Shown here: positions 12,401-27,400 of the stretch, one piece after another
How positions within the stretch are numbered: the stretch's first letter is position 1
Layout of the letters: the number at the start of each line of letters is the position of its first letter
Source of the DNA: Baylisascaris procyonis
Taxonomy: Eukaryota > Nematoda > Chromadorea > Rhabditida > Ascarididae
DNA: 64,000 nt
Reading direction: 5' to 3'
Assembly (NCBI GenBank): GCA_037389465.1
Contig: JAZARR010000069.1
Location: forward strand, 2,041,501-2,105,500
Position numbers and translations under genes: made by a program
The notes under the pieces: model-generated
The model's database searches: none
What the model was told of the DNA's origin: nothing
Seen by the model: only the letters and a program-made list of their open reading frames with translations

Positions 12401-15400
12401 GGATTTGCGTAAATCCGGAATTCGTCTAAAGAAAGCTTGATCAAAGATTCTCTTAGCTTACGAGTTTGGATACTTCAAGACCCCGAGTGCATGATCATCG
12501 GCCTTCCATTTCGACTTTAACACTAGAAACTTTTCTGACTTACAAAAACGAATAACCGCAAATAATAAACATTTCTTCGTTTAGAGTGAGCATACACCGC
12601 ACTGATATATTTCTCAGCATTTGCTTACAAATAAACAAATGCATATTAGTATACAATAAATTAAACTGAATACGTGTGAGCGCGTGCTTGTACTTTTTTT
12701 TTTAAATTTATAACACTTATTTCTGAATAGGTAATTGTTATGCGTGCACACTGCACAAACAGGTGAATATAGATTTCATGAACAGTTATGTGTGTATTGA
12801 TGAACTAAAAGTCACATATGTTGCTGCTACGTTCGGGCTATGAGGCTCGGAAGATCTCAGAAGTCGAAGTCTGGCCCCAAAGTTTAAGGACCCTCAACTT
12901 TGGGAATTTCCGCTTTCGTTTTGGGAATTGCTGAATTAGGGCTCCAGAACTCTTGATGTTCAGGATCTAAAATAACAATTTTGCTCGAGGCATAATTTCT
13001 TATCAAAAGAGCCGAGGCAAGCACTTGGCACTTTCTAAAATATCCGGGCATCGTATTCATAGGATGTTAATGAATGACATTGGATCAGGAATGGTGTTGT
13101 TCTGTTGAAAAATGTTGAACCTGAACCATTTCAGAGTCACTCCTCTCGGACGCTACGATAACGCTGAGCGTGTTGTGCTGATTCTTCCAGGTTTGCACAA
13201 AATCGGCACATTCAGAAGCTTCTCACTGTTCTGCGTGAAATATGAGGTGTTTTCGTTGTGTATACTTCATTTCATAAGCACGAAAACAGTATTGATCTCT
13301 TGCTGCTTCTATTTGCTTTGCAGCTGTTTCTTTCAATCCCCCCTCCCCTCCCCCTCTCCCCCTCGCTCTCCCTCCTTGCCGCCCAAAAAATGTTCCGAAG
13401 TCATACTTGCCCATTTCTATGAATTTTCATATTAAGAATCACTGTGTCAAATCGTTCGTCACTTGACCTGGTCGTTTTCAACCCCTCAAAAGTTGCGGTA
13501 CACTAGTAACTGCCAGAAAAAATGGAAACTGCCGGTCTCACGATTTGCGTACATGAGTTAGATCCTACACTCGTTCTCAAATGAATTTTCATTCACTAGA
13601 ATTTCGACAGAATTTCAATACTCAAATGCTTAAAAACTTTAGGACAGTTCATATTTCTTGTTAGACACGTTTGCGAGAACGAATGATGTGGTAAAGTTGA
13701 ACAGGATCAAGATGCAAGAAGAGTATTGAAAAAAGTGTTGGATGCAGTGAGGAATGCGCATTTTATTATTGCTTATGAGAATCGCTATCTCTCAAAGTGG
13801 TCAATCAAATCACCGAACAGTCTCTTTGTAATTTGCTCCTTGATCGTTTTCTCAGCCTAGCATAATTGTGAGAGTTGGTAGCTGTTATATATGACGAGTC
13901 CTTTCTGTTGGTGATTGTTTTTGTTTTCAATCCATCATCGCACGTTTGCCTGCTGATTTCTGAAATTACGTTAATGTGAAAAGATCGATAAATTCTGCTC
14001 GCTTACTAAACGTTATTGCTTCTGTTACGAGATAAAACTGATAGTAAGGTGTTGAATCGTTGCGTTGAAGAAAGATTCTTTCTTCGTCGAAAGAATCTAA
14101 TCCACCTTTGTGTTCTTTTTCACATTGGTGTGCTTTTTTTACATTGGCCCGTCCCAACTCGGGTATTCATCACTTTTGCAAGGTATGCAATGACATCGCA
14201 TGTATTGTAGCTGTGTAACAACATGATATTAGTTGCCCTCCTCAAATCCTTAGTTGATATTGATGTCGAAATTGATTGTCTTCCTCGTGAATTCTGGAAT
14301 CTGAATTTTGAAGAATTTAAAAAAAAAAACAACCAATACTTGTAACATATAATAAAGTGATATGGTACTAAATTACGGTATAACTTGCAGCATAATTTCG
14401 GTACGGTTATCATACCAGAAACTCTTACTGTGCCTAAACCACAGTTTCTTGTCAATGAACTTCGCGGCAGTCGCTACAATGTCGGTTCGGGACCGATTCT
14501 TATAATCGACAGGAGAACGATCAAAATATTCGGTTTCACATTTGACGGTGATAAGGCTCCTGGTAAGTGTCATAATTTTTCTTCGTATTTTATGCAAAGT
14601 TAAGCATTTAAAATAGAAAGAAAAGCGCAATTTGAAAATGCAAATCCTATGCGGAGGATTGTTTTGAATTCCGTCGAAGAAAGATTGAAGCTTGATGAGG
14701 TCCATTTTGGTCAGCGTAAATATAGTTTGCATCTGCAGTGAATGAATTGAAAATGTACGCTCTGTATCGAGGATGTCGATTTTGAATTGCTGCACTAATT
14801 TTCTTATTCATAATAATGGTAATTCCAGCAAGAGCGAGCAAAACGTACCCAGACAGACATTCAGTTTTCCACTTACTTCATGGAGAAATCTTTTGGCAAG
14901 GGCGTCACAGCAAAACAATGAGTGTACATGCTTAGAAGAAAAACTGAAAATGCAATGCCTGGACCATGAATAGGAGATACGAAGAGTACAGTGCTCGCAC
15001 AGATTTGGCATATATTGAGGGCAGAAAGAGAACAAACAGTAGTCTGCAATTGGTTCCTAAATGTACGCCTTCAAAGCGATGCTTGAGGCGTCGAAACCTC
15101 TAGAATTGAACGACTGCTGATATGGTCTGAGGTGCATCTTAGTGGCAATGTCCTATATCACTCAGTTGTAAGATTTTTTGATCGAAATAGTTTTCTTCTG
15201 GAGTGCTTTTTGGAATCCATTGCTTAGGGCTGCAGAGTTGAAAATTTCCATCAAACACCAGACCGTCCGATGTATGCTGTACTTGGCGTGGTGTACTAGC
15301 CTTTTGTCTTCAGTTATGATCCCCAAACACTGAAGAGGTCTCTGGGATCAGGGAATCCGTTGCCGAGGTTACAGCCACCATGTCTGGGCCACTGATCACC

Positions 15401-18400
15401 TCGTTCGTGATTTACCTACGACGTGTGGAATCAGTGGACTCATGGCCACGTGAATGGGAGAATCCATGTCTCCTTCACTTAAAAGAGAATCCTTTGCTCA
15501 CATCAGACGGCAGAACTCCTTGCACTCTTGTGACGTCTACGCGCACACAGGTGCTGTTTGTGCACACTTAAAAATTGCTTTGGGTATTTCAGTGCTTCCT
15601 AACCTTGCCGTGCGAACAAGTAACCACCCCCGATATCTTCATGCTTCGTTAGCGATACCTTTAAATCTTGTCGCGCACATAAGCAGGTTATTGCGCGCAC
15701 AAGTAAGTGCATTGCCATCACACTTGCAGTTATTTCATTTGTATTTTAGGACATAAGTGTAACGAAGATACTTGCACTGCTTCATATGACAAATGGCCAT
15801 CTCTTTTTTGGATGGGTATTATACTCCTCTCTTCCTGCGACTTGTCCACTAATTTTCCATGCCCTTCTCGCTACGCCTTGGATTTGTACCCATGTTCATT
15901 AAAAGCGATTGGTATTGTCGAGAACGAATGGATGGTGTTGCTTTGCTTGATTCACCGTTTTCGTACGATGAGACATCAAGTTTGTCCTTGTCGAGTGCCC
16001 GAATGCCGGAGGCAGCGTCAAAGTCTGAAGGAAAAGAACCTACGCGCTTGGTCAAGCACACGTAGCCACTGACTTCATCCTTGTTTGAGGAGCGCAATGG
16101 AATCCTCACTTGTATGATAGGGCCGCTGATTTGACCAGTTTCGTGGCGAACGAGCCACGAATTCTGCTAGTGCCGCGGCGAAGCACCAAAGGCTCGCCAT
16201 GTGATGGCCGAGCCACACCGATGGAAGTCGTTGAGTTGGCTGCGGTTTTCCTGAATTCCATCTCCCTTGCCCACATTCCCGTCCCTCTTCCAGTTCCGTC
16301 CTCGCCCATCCCTATTTTGCTTTCTTACTTCATTTTCACAACGTTTTTACTCTTTAAACTGTTGATCAGAACAGTGCTGATTCCCCATAAAATCTAACAA
16401 TAAACGACCTTCCATTGTTTCAAGAATGATATAATGCATTTGATCATTGCACATGTCTAGCAGTATTACTAACGTAGAAATGTCTCACATGATAAACTCT
16501 TCATTAAGAGTTTGCTACTCATCCATAATTATATTCTCACCTCGAGACGAACGTTGTACAAGTCATGTAGTTTTAATAACGAACTGAGTCGTTCCTATTA
16601 CTGGGTCATGTAAGCTGGATCAGCAAATTACGATACTTCATCTTCATATATGTAATGTTTAGACGGATATTTCTTTGTGGGACGTGGTCCCAACGTTGCT
16701 CACGACGCTGGCGTTAAGGTGCCCATTCGAGGAAGAGATACTCCCGAGCTGTGAGTCATATTCATCTTGCGTAATTGCTAGTTTCCAAATAAGAGATTAA
16801 ATATATAGTTCATTGTTAATGCAGTTGAAACACATGATGAACATTATAGGTTTGTGGTGAGTCCACATGACTTAAAATGAACATTCGCATCAAGCAGTAA
16901 GTGCCTCGTTGGGACTCACTCAAAGAAATAGAGAAAGAGAAGGAGAGAATTGTGATTTCGAAGAAGTGACTCAACCATCACCACAGGTTCTACAAACGCC
17001 ACTTCGGTCGTGGGTCACCTCGTTATGCACATCTAAACCTTGCCGCTCATCATAAACAGTTTACCTTGCTCATCTACACATGAACGTTTATGAGGCGAGT
17101 GTGACATTTTGCACAAAGGGCAGGCTATTATATATGTTGCCAGAATTGCTTATCGAACTAATGGTAATAGGTGCTTGTGTTGATAGAGTGCATCAAGCCA
17201 AGAGTCAGTTCATTTTGATTGCTTTTAGAGTCTGTGCACTCTTGATGTACGAAGAATGCATCCACTGTGCGTGTTAAATATGCACTTGTGAATGTGAATG
17301 CTTCAGCGACTATGATGTTTTTTTCATAATCCGTTTCATTGAATTATTTCGATAATTAAGGCGAAAGCACATTTTGCCCTCATTTCTGCTTCACTTGCTC
17401 GTTCTGGAATGCCTTCATGAGCCAGAATTCGGACTATGAGATACTTTGATAAGGGCTGGCTTTGTGGAGTTCCACTGCCGGTTGTTTCCTGACTGCTCAC
17501 AATCACAACATGCCGTATAAGCACGAATAGAATTTACGGAGCTCGTAGCACCACGTTCGAAAGGAGAGGAATTTGTGTTACTTCAAGACTTCAGATTTCT
17601 GAAGAGTTAATAGCAGTTTAATGAAAAAAGGAAGCATCAATTGTTGTTAAAGTATAATGGCACAGTGAAGCAGCAACGCCTAGCCATGCCAAGCTTGTGA
17701 AAATATGAGTCATTCAAGATCTTTGACGTCACCTGCTGTATATGTAACATTCAGAAAAAGAAGACTCACTGACAGCAGGTTTCCACCTACTAAGTTTGAA
17801 TTCTTTTGTGGTACTCTAATCTCTTATACACATTAGTTTTGAAGAATTTATTTAATACCTTAAAAAGCCGAATCTATGTAACCCTGAATAAGCTCTTGTC
17901 ATTCAAAATTAACAGTGATTCAAATGCTTTACGATAAATGTTCCTCTGATACAGATTGCTTCAAGTTATTTCACTCTTAAGAGACCGTATGAAGGTAGCG
18001 GCAGTTTTGTTGTTCGCTGTTATGGGATATTTTTATGAAGAAACGACTACTCCACCATATCATTAATGGCTTTATTACGTTGACACTGAAAACCTTATTT
18101 TATTCTGAAGGATCACATTTTCAAGAGACATAATATAAATTGCAGGATTACTGCAATGAATGAACGCTATCGAGGTGGGCAGGATATTATTATTGACCTT
18201 CCTGAGGAATACGACATCAATCACATCGACTGGCTTTCGGTTTATTGCTACAAATTTCGTGTTAACTTCGGGCACGTCCCGATCACAAACGTCTCACAGC
18301 GAATTCCTCCATACGTCCCACCTCAGAAGCGAGTGAGTATCATAGAATTACCTGTTTCATCTCTTAATCTTTAGGATTCAGGCTCGAAGCGCTAAAAGAG

Positions 18401-21400
18401 CGCCAACTAATGAGATTGCTCATCCAATGCATATAAAGCCTTGGAAAGTGGGTTTTTTAGCAGTTCGAAAACATATGAAGCAACAGTCACGAACTAGAAT
18501 CTCGTAGAAGTGAACATGTCGCCTCCGAGACCCATCTTATTTCCACGGAAATGAGAAACGCATAGAATTTCTTGCAGTGAATTTGCAAAATAGCCTCTTA
18601 GGCACCCTAGCAATTCCAAAAAGAAATCGCTTTTCTTTGTAATATTATTCCTATTTTGGAGGCTGAAAGTATAAGCGAGGAGCAGCAGTTCTGGTCGGAG
18701 CTATAATTTGTAGTTTTGAAGTGCAATTGTTGTTTAAAGTTCACAGGAAATGGTTCATTTCAATAACAACAACAGAGCTGAGAAAGAGTGTTTTACGAAA
18801 AGTTCTAGAATAGTAGGATTGCTTTAACAGCGATCGGTTTTCGAACAATATCATTTGCCTACAACTAGAAGTGGATTTACGTCGCGGTCGGGATGATTAA
18901 ATGCATCTATTTTATACAGATGCATTTTTACAATTCATGGAGGTGAGTAGCACTTACGAAAATTTCTGTTTGTGCCAAATGCCTCAGAGAAGACAGTTAA
19001 GATGCACGTACCAATGTGCCGTGTTCAAAATTTGTCTGTTGGATGAGTCACCTCTACGATTTGCCTTGTGTTCAGCGGAAGTGGAAAGTTCTTTCAAGTC
19101 TCATCGAGATCTTTCATAACTTTGAAATGATTGCAACATTTTTGTTCAATCTCGATGCCACTTTCTATCAAATATGTTAAGACTGATTGATCACTGTGCT
19201 TTTATGCTTGTTTGTTTAACTGTCTGGAGGTGCTGTCTCGCCGTCCACAAGAATGCGTTCATGAATTTTTTGAAGGTTTATGCAGCGAGAATCGAATTCC
19301 AAAAGAAGAAGAGGCGATAAGATCACCTTCGAGCATTTGAAAATGTGCCTGAAAAGGCCTCAGCTTGTCGGGGATGGGCACACCAGATGGGAAAAAAATA
19401 AACTTGTAAGAGGAAGTTGAATATCATATTGTATCGTGAATTCTTATTTTTCTCACAGCATATCTTAAAAAAACACTATTTCTGACAATGGGTTAGTGTG
19501 CAATTTCATCGCTGTTTGGATTTTTGGGAATCATAGCAACATTGCCACTATGCCTGGAGGCGTTCATGAAATTTTTGCTTTTTAGTACGACGATATCGAG
19601 TTGTCAAAGGTGGAAGGGTGGCCTGTGAATTCACTCTTGGGCACCGAAGATCGACGCAATTTCACATTTCAACTCGGGCCACCGGGTGGACATCGTGGCT
19701 ATCAGGTTTGAAATTTGCAGAATACACAGGATCCACAGAGGAAATGAGCAAAAAGCATCCCCGAAACGGATGACTTAGTTTTATGCATGCATTCGTAAAT
19801 GTGCCTTAAAATCGAAATTTTGTACTTCTCACTTTTCAGTGTGCACCAATTTTTGCCTCCACTTTTCGTTTACTATATAGAGAAGATCGCTTTTAAGATG
19901 TGACGAACATAATTTTTATGGGTTCTGATTAGATTAGTCATTATATTTGCTGCAAACTTCGTAAATTTTCTTTCAAAATATTATTGGCTGTCAATCTATG
20001 AAATATATATATAGAGGAGCCATATACTATATATAAATATATATACTCCCCCCTAAATATAGAGGAGCCATTCCCTGGTTTTAGGGGACATAATGGGCAA
20101 GTGGTGAAGGCATGCAAATCTTGCTGAAGATTGGGAAAAACTGTTATCACCACCATTCATAACTTGCGTTTTTCACTGTGGATGACGAACAAATACCAAT
20201 ACGCACATGTTGAGCGGTCAGACGTGACGTGACAGAAACAGCTAACAAGCTTCACTTTGAAACAGCATAAAGAGCGCTTAGTTTGGTACGTTCTCACAGA
20301 CTTCCCACATATGTAAAAACGTCCAACCCAGTGGCTACCTGAATGTTTGGAAAACATTTCTAAAGGTGCTGGTTTGTGAACTTTAGGTTATCGCACATTT
20401 CGGACCGGGGATCGAAGAGTCTCCTCATAAGAGAAAAAAGTGCTATTTGCGCACATTTTCAGCATATTTGATATCCTTCATTGTTTAAGAATGTATATAT
20501 AGTTGAAGTTTAACAAATTCTGTAAACGGGGAAATTCCAAACAATATGGATCTTGAGCCAGCTTCATTGTTGGAGTTGAAAGTGAAGAACAGGCCGCCCG
20601 CTGCTATTGAAGCAAGCTCACACGTGAATGCATATTTGCACGTGGAATACACGGCACTTTTTCGTACGTTACCATTCAACGAGCCTATAAAATACACTAT
20701 CGTATATTTCTCTTTTATGGCTACAGCTTTCTTCACGGACTTTATAGAGTGGAGCATTGTCAAAGAAATTCGTGAAGAGTTCAAATGTTTTACAAAAGAG
20801 ACTTTTAATACGGCGTGAAAATCTCGCATTGCGAACGGGTGGAACCCATAATCGAAGAAACAAATGTTCTTTTGAATTTTTGCTTTTTCTTTTCGCAAGG
20901 AAATTCGCAAACGTTTTCAATATTCGGCTCCAATGTGCTAATTTCTTAAACGCGAATGATCATATCAACAGCCAATTTTGTTGTCGAAACTGCGAAGCTA
21001 TGAATTAATACTCTTCCTTGTGACAATCGATTTCAATTGGACCAATCTAGTAAAATGAAATGGTTCGAATTCCAGTGAAGCCCGACATACAGGTTTCAGA
21101 CCACTGTCCCAACTTCGCGTAAAATGAATCAGCTTTTATTTCCTTCGATTGCGTGAAAAGCAGCATCGAACTGCCGCAGCTCGCATCATCCAAAAGCAAG
21201 AAATCTACTCCGACAGTTGGCAGTGGAATGCTTCCTTTCCAGTTTTGCTTCTGAGATTTTCCCTTAATAGCTGCTGCGGACATTATTCAGTAGAAGAATT
21301 TGCAGACCTTAATGTCAAACTAGCAGCTTCAGAATCCATTTTCTCTGCAACAAGCTGTCGCTGTAGCCCGTTCCATAGTTCGTGAAAAACAAAAAAACCT

Positions 21401-24400
21401 CTTATTTGAAGGCTCTGCAACGTTACAATAAACTCTCAAATCTTCTTCATGCGGGAAATCTATGTATAATTTTACGTAGCTCTAATACATGAAAAATGCA
21501 TGAGTAATTTCACACAGCTGTTATATGTGAAAGTTGCTCCATTTGCCTTCATTTTTTCAGAGCATCTATGGAGGCAGATGAATGAGCAGAACAGAAATCG
21601 GAGAGTCAGAAGTTATAGCCCAGTAACTGAGATCTGAGGCAAAACAACAATAAATGGAATTTTTATTGCCAGAGAAGCCTGTTCGTCTGTAAAAGATTAC
21701 CATCGCAATAAATAGTGCTTCTTCAAACAAAAAAAAAAAGATTTCTGGAAACGCATCGCAACCCTATTAATGTCACTGAACAGGGAACGATCAAAACTGT
21801 GAAACAAAGGATGAATGTGGCTTCTTCCGGCACATTTCCGAGTATTTCACAGCCGAGCACATATAAATGCTCTTAGTTATGGCCAGTTGGCATCACTTTT
21901 TGCACAGAGTGGGATCCACAAAGTTCAGAAGACGGTTTCAATGACCACGGTAACCAGAAAACTAGAACAACGCTTCCATGCTCTCTCGAAACATTCTTTT
22001 GTGTTCGAGTACAATTTGTGAAGATCAAACTTACGTTCAATTCGGTCACTTTCTAGATGGTAATGGCAGTGAGAAATTGGTAAACTGCTCAGCATTAGTG
22101 AGAATATGGTAGTAGTTATCGCCGCATCGATGTTGTAAAGCGGTGATGGTCTTCATGATTGCTGGTGGGACTTTCGGGGGAAATATAGTGAGAGTGGAGA
22201 ACAAGTTTTAGCAAATGTGATAAAAGCGATCGCAATACATTTTGATATATAGTGTTTTGGGTAATAAACAAGCAGAAAATCTAACAAGATTCATGCACTG
22301 GAATTCTAAAACAAGCATTCTGGGCAGATGCAAATTTCCAATAGGTGATTTTTTGAATTGCTAATTAACTATTGCTTTATGTTGGCGAAAAAATGGGAAA
22401 GAAAACGCAGTGATTATCGATTGGGGAGAGGCAAACTCGAACTTACACATTGTGACGTACTCCAACGCGACGCGATATTTATGCCAGTATCACTGCTATC
22501 ATTAACATTAATGCAGCCCTTGCACAATGTTGGAGACCTCCGAATAAGCACTATTTGGCCAGGTAGTGGTCAGTTCCCCCAGTGCCGAAGCCAGAGTTCG
22601 AATGCTTGGCCGAATGACTTCTACGGGGAGAGGGAGGGGGAGTAGAGCGATCCCAGATAGTTTCAAATAGCTTGGATGAATTTGCGCTCTTTTCTCTATT
22701 TATGCGTAGAACATAATGACAGTGGGGTAAGCAAAAGTTTGACGACTCTGAATTTCAAGAGTGACTTTCACGGGCTGTTTTAAGTACAGTATGGACTGAT
22801 CCACAGAAGCTTTATCTGCAGCTGCCGTACGCTGTAATAGGAAGAAACCGAACTGAAATTTCCAATTTATTTCGTTGCCCTTTGTTATGAGTTTTCGAAG
22901 CGAGATGATCAAACGTGATTTTCCCTGCTCCTCATTATGCCACCGAAACCACCAGCAATATCAACAACGTTTGGGGGCAGGAGTTGACCACCTCGTATGC
23001 TTCTTGGCTAGATCGTTCCTTTGGCAAGCGACGAAAGGAGGCAGAATAATGAGAACTGTGGACCTCTGACTTCAGGGAAAAAGAACCGGTTTCTTGAGTC
23101 CGACTGATCCTAAGCAAGGCGTGGCCCGATTTCAGCTCCTAAGCTGCTCCCATGGTCGTCCATCACTATCTGCGACCTTGCTCATACGGCGGGCAGACAA
23201 ATGCATGCATGAGAACATAACGGCTCAATGCTCGAGTAATATGTCCATGAAGATAACGGAGATAAAATTTAAATGGTATATTTCAGTCAATGGCCCGTGC
23301 TCGTCCGGGAAAGTTCGTTTGGTACGTCAATGGCTATCTTGCCGACATCTATATGAAGCGAGGCATCAGCTACACGTTGATGTAAGTTCCTGGTGCGTAT
23401 GTACACAAGCCAACGGCTTTCTGATACAGCTGCCGGCGAGGAAGTTATTCTGTTTTCGCTGCAGCAGCTCCCTTCTCTCGGATATTTCGTGTTCCCTGAT
23501 CCATCCGGTGACTTCCCAGAGAAAAGTGCAATTTATAACCTCCCAGCAGTGCACGGACAACGACCACTGCAAGCAGAGAAAACCGCAAGGGGGAAGGGGG
23601 TAGAGAGGGGAGTTCCTTTGCGGTCTGGTGCAGTAAATCGTATCTTCCGCGGGACAGGAGGAGCTTTTCAGGGCCACAGGCTCCGCGAAGGGTATTGCGT
23701 TCCAAAAGTCAGCCAGAGGTGTAGGGATATTTGGGAGGGAGTGGTGACCGCAGAGGTTTCCGTGTGGACTGCACGGTTGGAAAACGCTTGATTTTAGTTA
23801 AAGCCGTTTTAATATAATTGATCGTATTGCACTATATCATGTTCGTATAAAAGTGCTGTGAGCTAGCATTTTTTGAAATGTTGCAGATTTGTTGCCTCAC
23901 TGCGTTTGAATGTAGCTCTTCTGATGCAGCAGTTGCCGGTGAACTGTAAAGGGTGTCGTTTATGAAATGTAAGCCCTGTAGTTTACCGCTGTAAAGGAGA
24001 GTGCAGCTTGTTAAATTTACACGGTATTAGGGCATAATATAGCACAATCTAAGATTTTTTCTGAGGGTAGTGTATGATATAATACAATTCAGGAAAGTTT
24101 GGACTCAATAGAATGCAACATTTCATAATTTAAGAAGTTTTTGTGCCCTATACTATAGCTTAATATAGCTTAAGGAAATCCTGAGATGAAGAAGCGTAAC
24201 GTCATATAGTTTTCGAGATTCCGAAGGCATCAATGCTAATTACAATAGTTAAAATAAATCATACTGAATTGGCAGCACTGATTCGCGAAGTTCCTGCTAA
24301 TAGCTGTTTCTCCAATGCTGTTCAAGTAGACATATTGCTTCTCTTCTTGCTTTTTGTTGCTTCCAACTTTCGGGCTGAAAATAAGTTGCACGTTGCTTGC

Positions 24401-27400
24401 GTAGGCGTCTACTCTCCCAGCAAGCGACACTTTTTTCGAGGCCGAAGAAGGTTGAAAGGCCGCAGAGGGAGGGAGGATAAGGGAGCAACCGATCAAGCCC
24501 CGACAGCGATGGCTTCTTTTCGTCAGACAACCTTAATTGGCTAGAGGTGTTTTCGCTTTCAAAATCTGTTTTCCGTTCTTAAGAAGAATATACTGCCTGG
24601 CGGCTTCGCCGACCTTCATGATGTGAGGCTAAGCGACATTTCTCCTTCAGGAGATTCATTTTGTCTGTAATTTTGATTGAATAAGTCTCTGTCGGAAATT
24701 TTTCAAAGAATATGCGAAAAACGAGGAATTTCTGGCTCCGTTGGAATGCGAGTTGTGCGTGAACAGAAAGCTCAAAGATTTTCGATACATCGGAGAGTTG
24801 TGCTGTCGGGCTGCAATTTGGCGCATCCTCACGTTGCCGTTGTCGTTGCATATGACGGTTACAGTGACAAGGTTCCACTCCTTGTGGTGCTTCTCCTTTA
24901 TAATAATACGGTTACAAAAAACGCACAGTTTAAGATATGAATTGTTCTCAGCTGAACGTTTTTAATTACAATTGTATCAAACCCAGATACCTTATTCGAC
25001 GGCGTTTGGGTGAGTTCGTTCATAAAGTATCAACGTTGAGCTCGTCCAGCAGTAACGTGTCCGGTTTTCCACTGCGATCTGCTATGTCCATTCTATGTCT
25101 AAGTATTCTCTTTTGCAGTAAACTGTTGTTCTCCTGATGAAACGTTCCCATCCAGCATATCTTGATCAGAGATACTGCTCACGCAGTTCCCTCGTTCTCC
25201 TGTGAATCCATGAAGGACTTTTTTTCAGCTAGCGAAGGGAAGACCCATCTTTGTGACGTCCCTCACTAAAATAAAGAAGCACACGGTCGCTGTCATGGCT
25301 TCCACTGGAAGAGTTTGCTTTGAGAGGTTCTTAGCGAGGGGCGGGGATTTTTCGGACGCGGTACCACCGGGACGGTCAACTCCAAACAATAGTTCGTAGA
25401 GTCGTTTGCAGCAGTGTTGTTAAATGATAGTTCATTGCTTCATTCGTCGCAACGCCACGCTCACCCGGGCTTCCTACCCGATGTCAGCACGAGTTTTATA
25501 AGGCACATGACTGGGCGTATGGTAATATGATTGTCACCTCTTGGCGTGGATTTTCTACGTACGAACAACATGACTGACATGATATATTGAGTAGATTTTA
25601 TTCTTATTTTTTGTTCCGTGCCGTATAGGCCATAACAGAACCATTTTTGAAAATCGGTGCGGAAATACTACACTGTGCTTCCCATACAATGTGCCAAACG
25701 ACAGTTAGACAGTTAGTAGTTGCTGCGGACCTTGTTCCTTTTTCTGTCTGTCCTTTTTAACTTTGTGATTCAGAACACAAGATCTTATAAATTTCCCTTG
25801 TTGTACTCATGTGCCATGATGGATCGAGTTTTGCTCGGTGTAATTGCTGACATGAAAATGCTGTCATGTCTAAACCGGCTTACTGGTTTATCTCTTTTTT
25901 GACTAAAGGTTCCAGATTTGAGCGTATTAATCAGGAATAAGCTCTAAACTTACACAGTATGAGTATCTTTTGGCAAATAGTCATGCGGTAGCACGTCAGA
26001 TAAAATACGGTTTAATAATAGCTGCTTTTTCTCCAGTAATTTGCAGCATTACATCGAATAAAACCTCTCCTCCCTCAAGCGACGCCGTCTTCTAACCTTA
26101 GAGGAAATCTTCTTTTTCATAATAACCCCATCCTCCTAATAACCGCTTTTTCACAAAGCCCAAAGATAACCTTATGCGTTGCGCACAAATTCGCATCTGT
26201 TTTCAACGTTTTCATTTAGAACTGGATGGGTGAAGTCAGACTTAACTTTTCTTCTAACTAGGCCTCGTTTTATGTCAGTGTTCCTGATGTACTTGTTCTC
26301 ATTGGAAAGCTGAACAAACCAAGCGAAGGTATATTAGCCGGAAAGTATTTACAGTAGACTCTCTGATCTCACAAGATCATTTAGACTGCGAAAGAAGTAT
26401 CATTCGGTAACTAAATGCTAGGTGAGTGAGCATTCAGGAGTGAAGTGTGAAGTAATTGGTGGTCTGACCTGCCACCATTAAATCGCTTGGATAGTTTTAT
26501 AACGGCAACGAGTTCCTTAAGACATACGCTCACTGTTTGCATCACTCCACAGATTCTGTTACGAACTTCCGTTCTGATAGCTCATGATCTTCACACTCGT
26601 TCTTTTCATCGTTATTTCCAACGTAACTGTTTCGGACTTCTTTTCTTTGGAACTCGTTGGAGCACAGCAACATCGTCCTAATATACTCAGAAAGTGATCG
26701 TGAAGTTGAACAGAATATCGTGACTTCGAGGTTTTTTGCATAAAAGAGACATCTTTAGTTTAAGAATACGAAGTTTCATTCTCAGCGACAGATGATTGAT
26801 ATTTTGACTTGAAGCAGTGATTTTGCTAGTATTCATTAGTGAACACCGCGCAATGCGTTTGTTGAAGTGAATAGGCAAGCAGCAGTAATGTTACGAGGGT
26901 TTATGTTTCGATAAACAAAAGTGAAAAAAGATCTCAGAGGAACACTAAATGGCTGCGTATCAGCGCAGTGAATAGTCCATGATCTTTATGAGTCCAGAAC
27001 TTTCTAGGACCATCACTTTTCAACATACAGTTGTCGCTGAGTCGACCGTAGCAACTGTTTCCTTCGCACTTTTAAAAGTTTCCATCTGTAAAAAGCGTGA
27101 TAGCAAAGTTATATTAGTGTACTTGGTTGTTCGCGAAGTCTCTGTGCGGTATATGTTGTTTGCTGACAATTTACGAATATCGTTGTTCAGAAAGAGCGGC
27201 GAAGTTTCGCAGTAATAATGTGTGCCATAATTTGATCTGATTCTACCGAAATTTCAAATGATCCGCTAAGACTCATTATATCTGAGCTTTTTTTTTCATT
27301 ATTCGTTGACAATATGAAATTTCCTTTGGCTAATTAAATGCAGTTGCGAAAATGCATATCCACCGCACATCACGCTAGCCCATTCAGCTTCAAACCGATG

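Noticed and set aside
21062..21076. GGTTCGAATTCC, resembling a tRNA B box
   Set aside because: No A box or cloverleaf can be built upstream. A similar motif near 47032 on the - strand also fails.
23393..23791. Longest + strand open frame right after exon 9
   Set aside because: It overlaps the start of intron 9, has no family similarity and does not continue the plastocyanin-like domain. The next real exon is at 27888.
26262..26328. Exon-like stretch in the Knickkopf-like gene (ASFYVSVPDVLVLIGKLNK) with good acceptor and donor
   Set aside because: It is open only in phase 0 to 1, but the gap between exons 9 and 10 needs phase 2 to 2, and the flanking exons already join into the expected conserved block.
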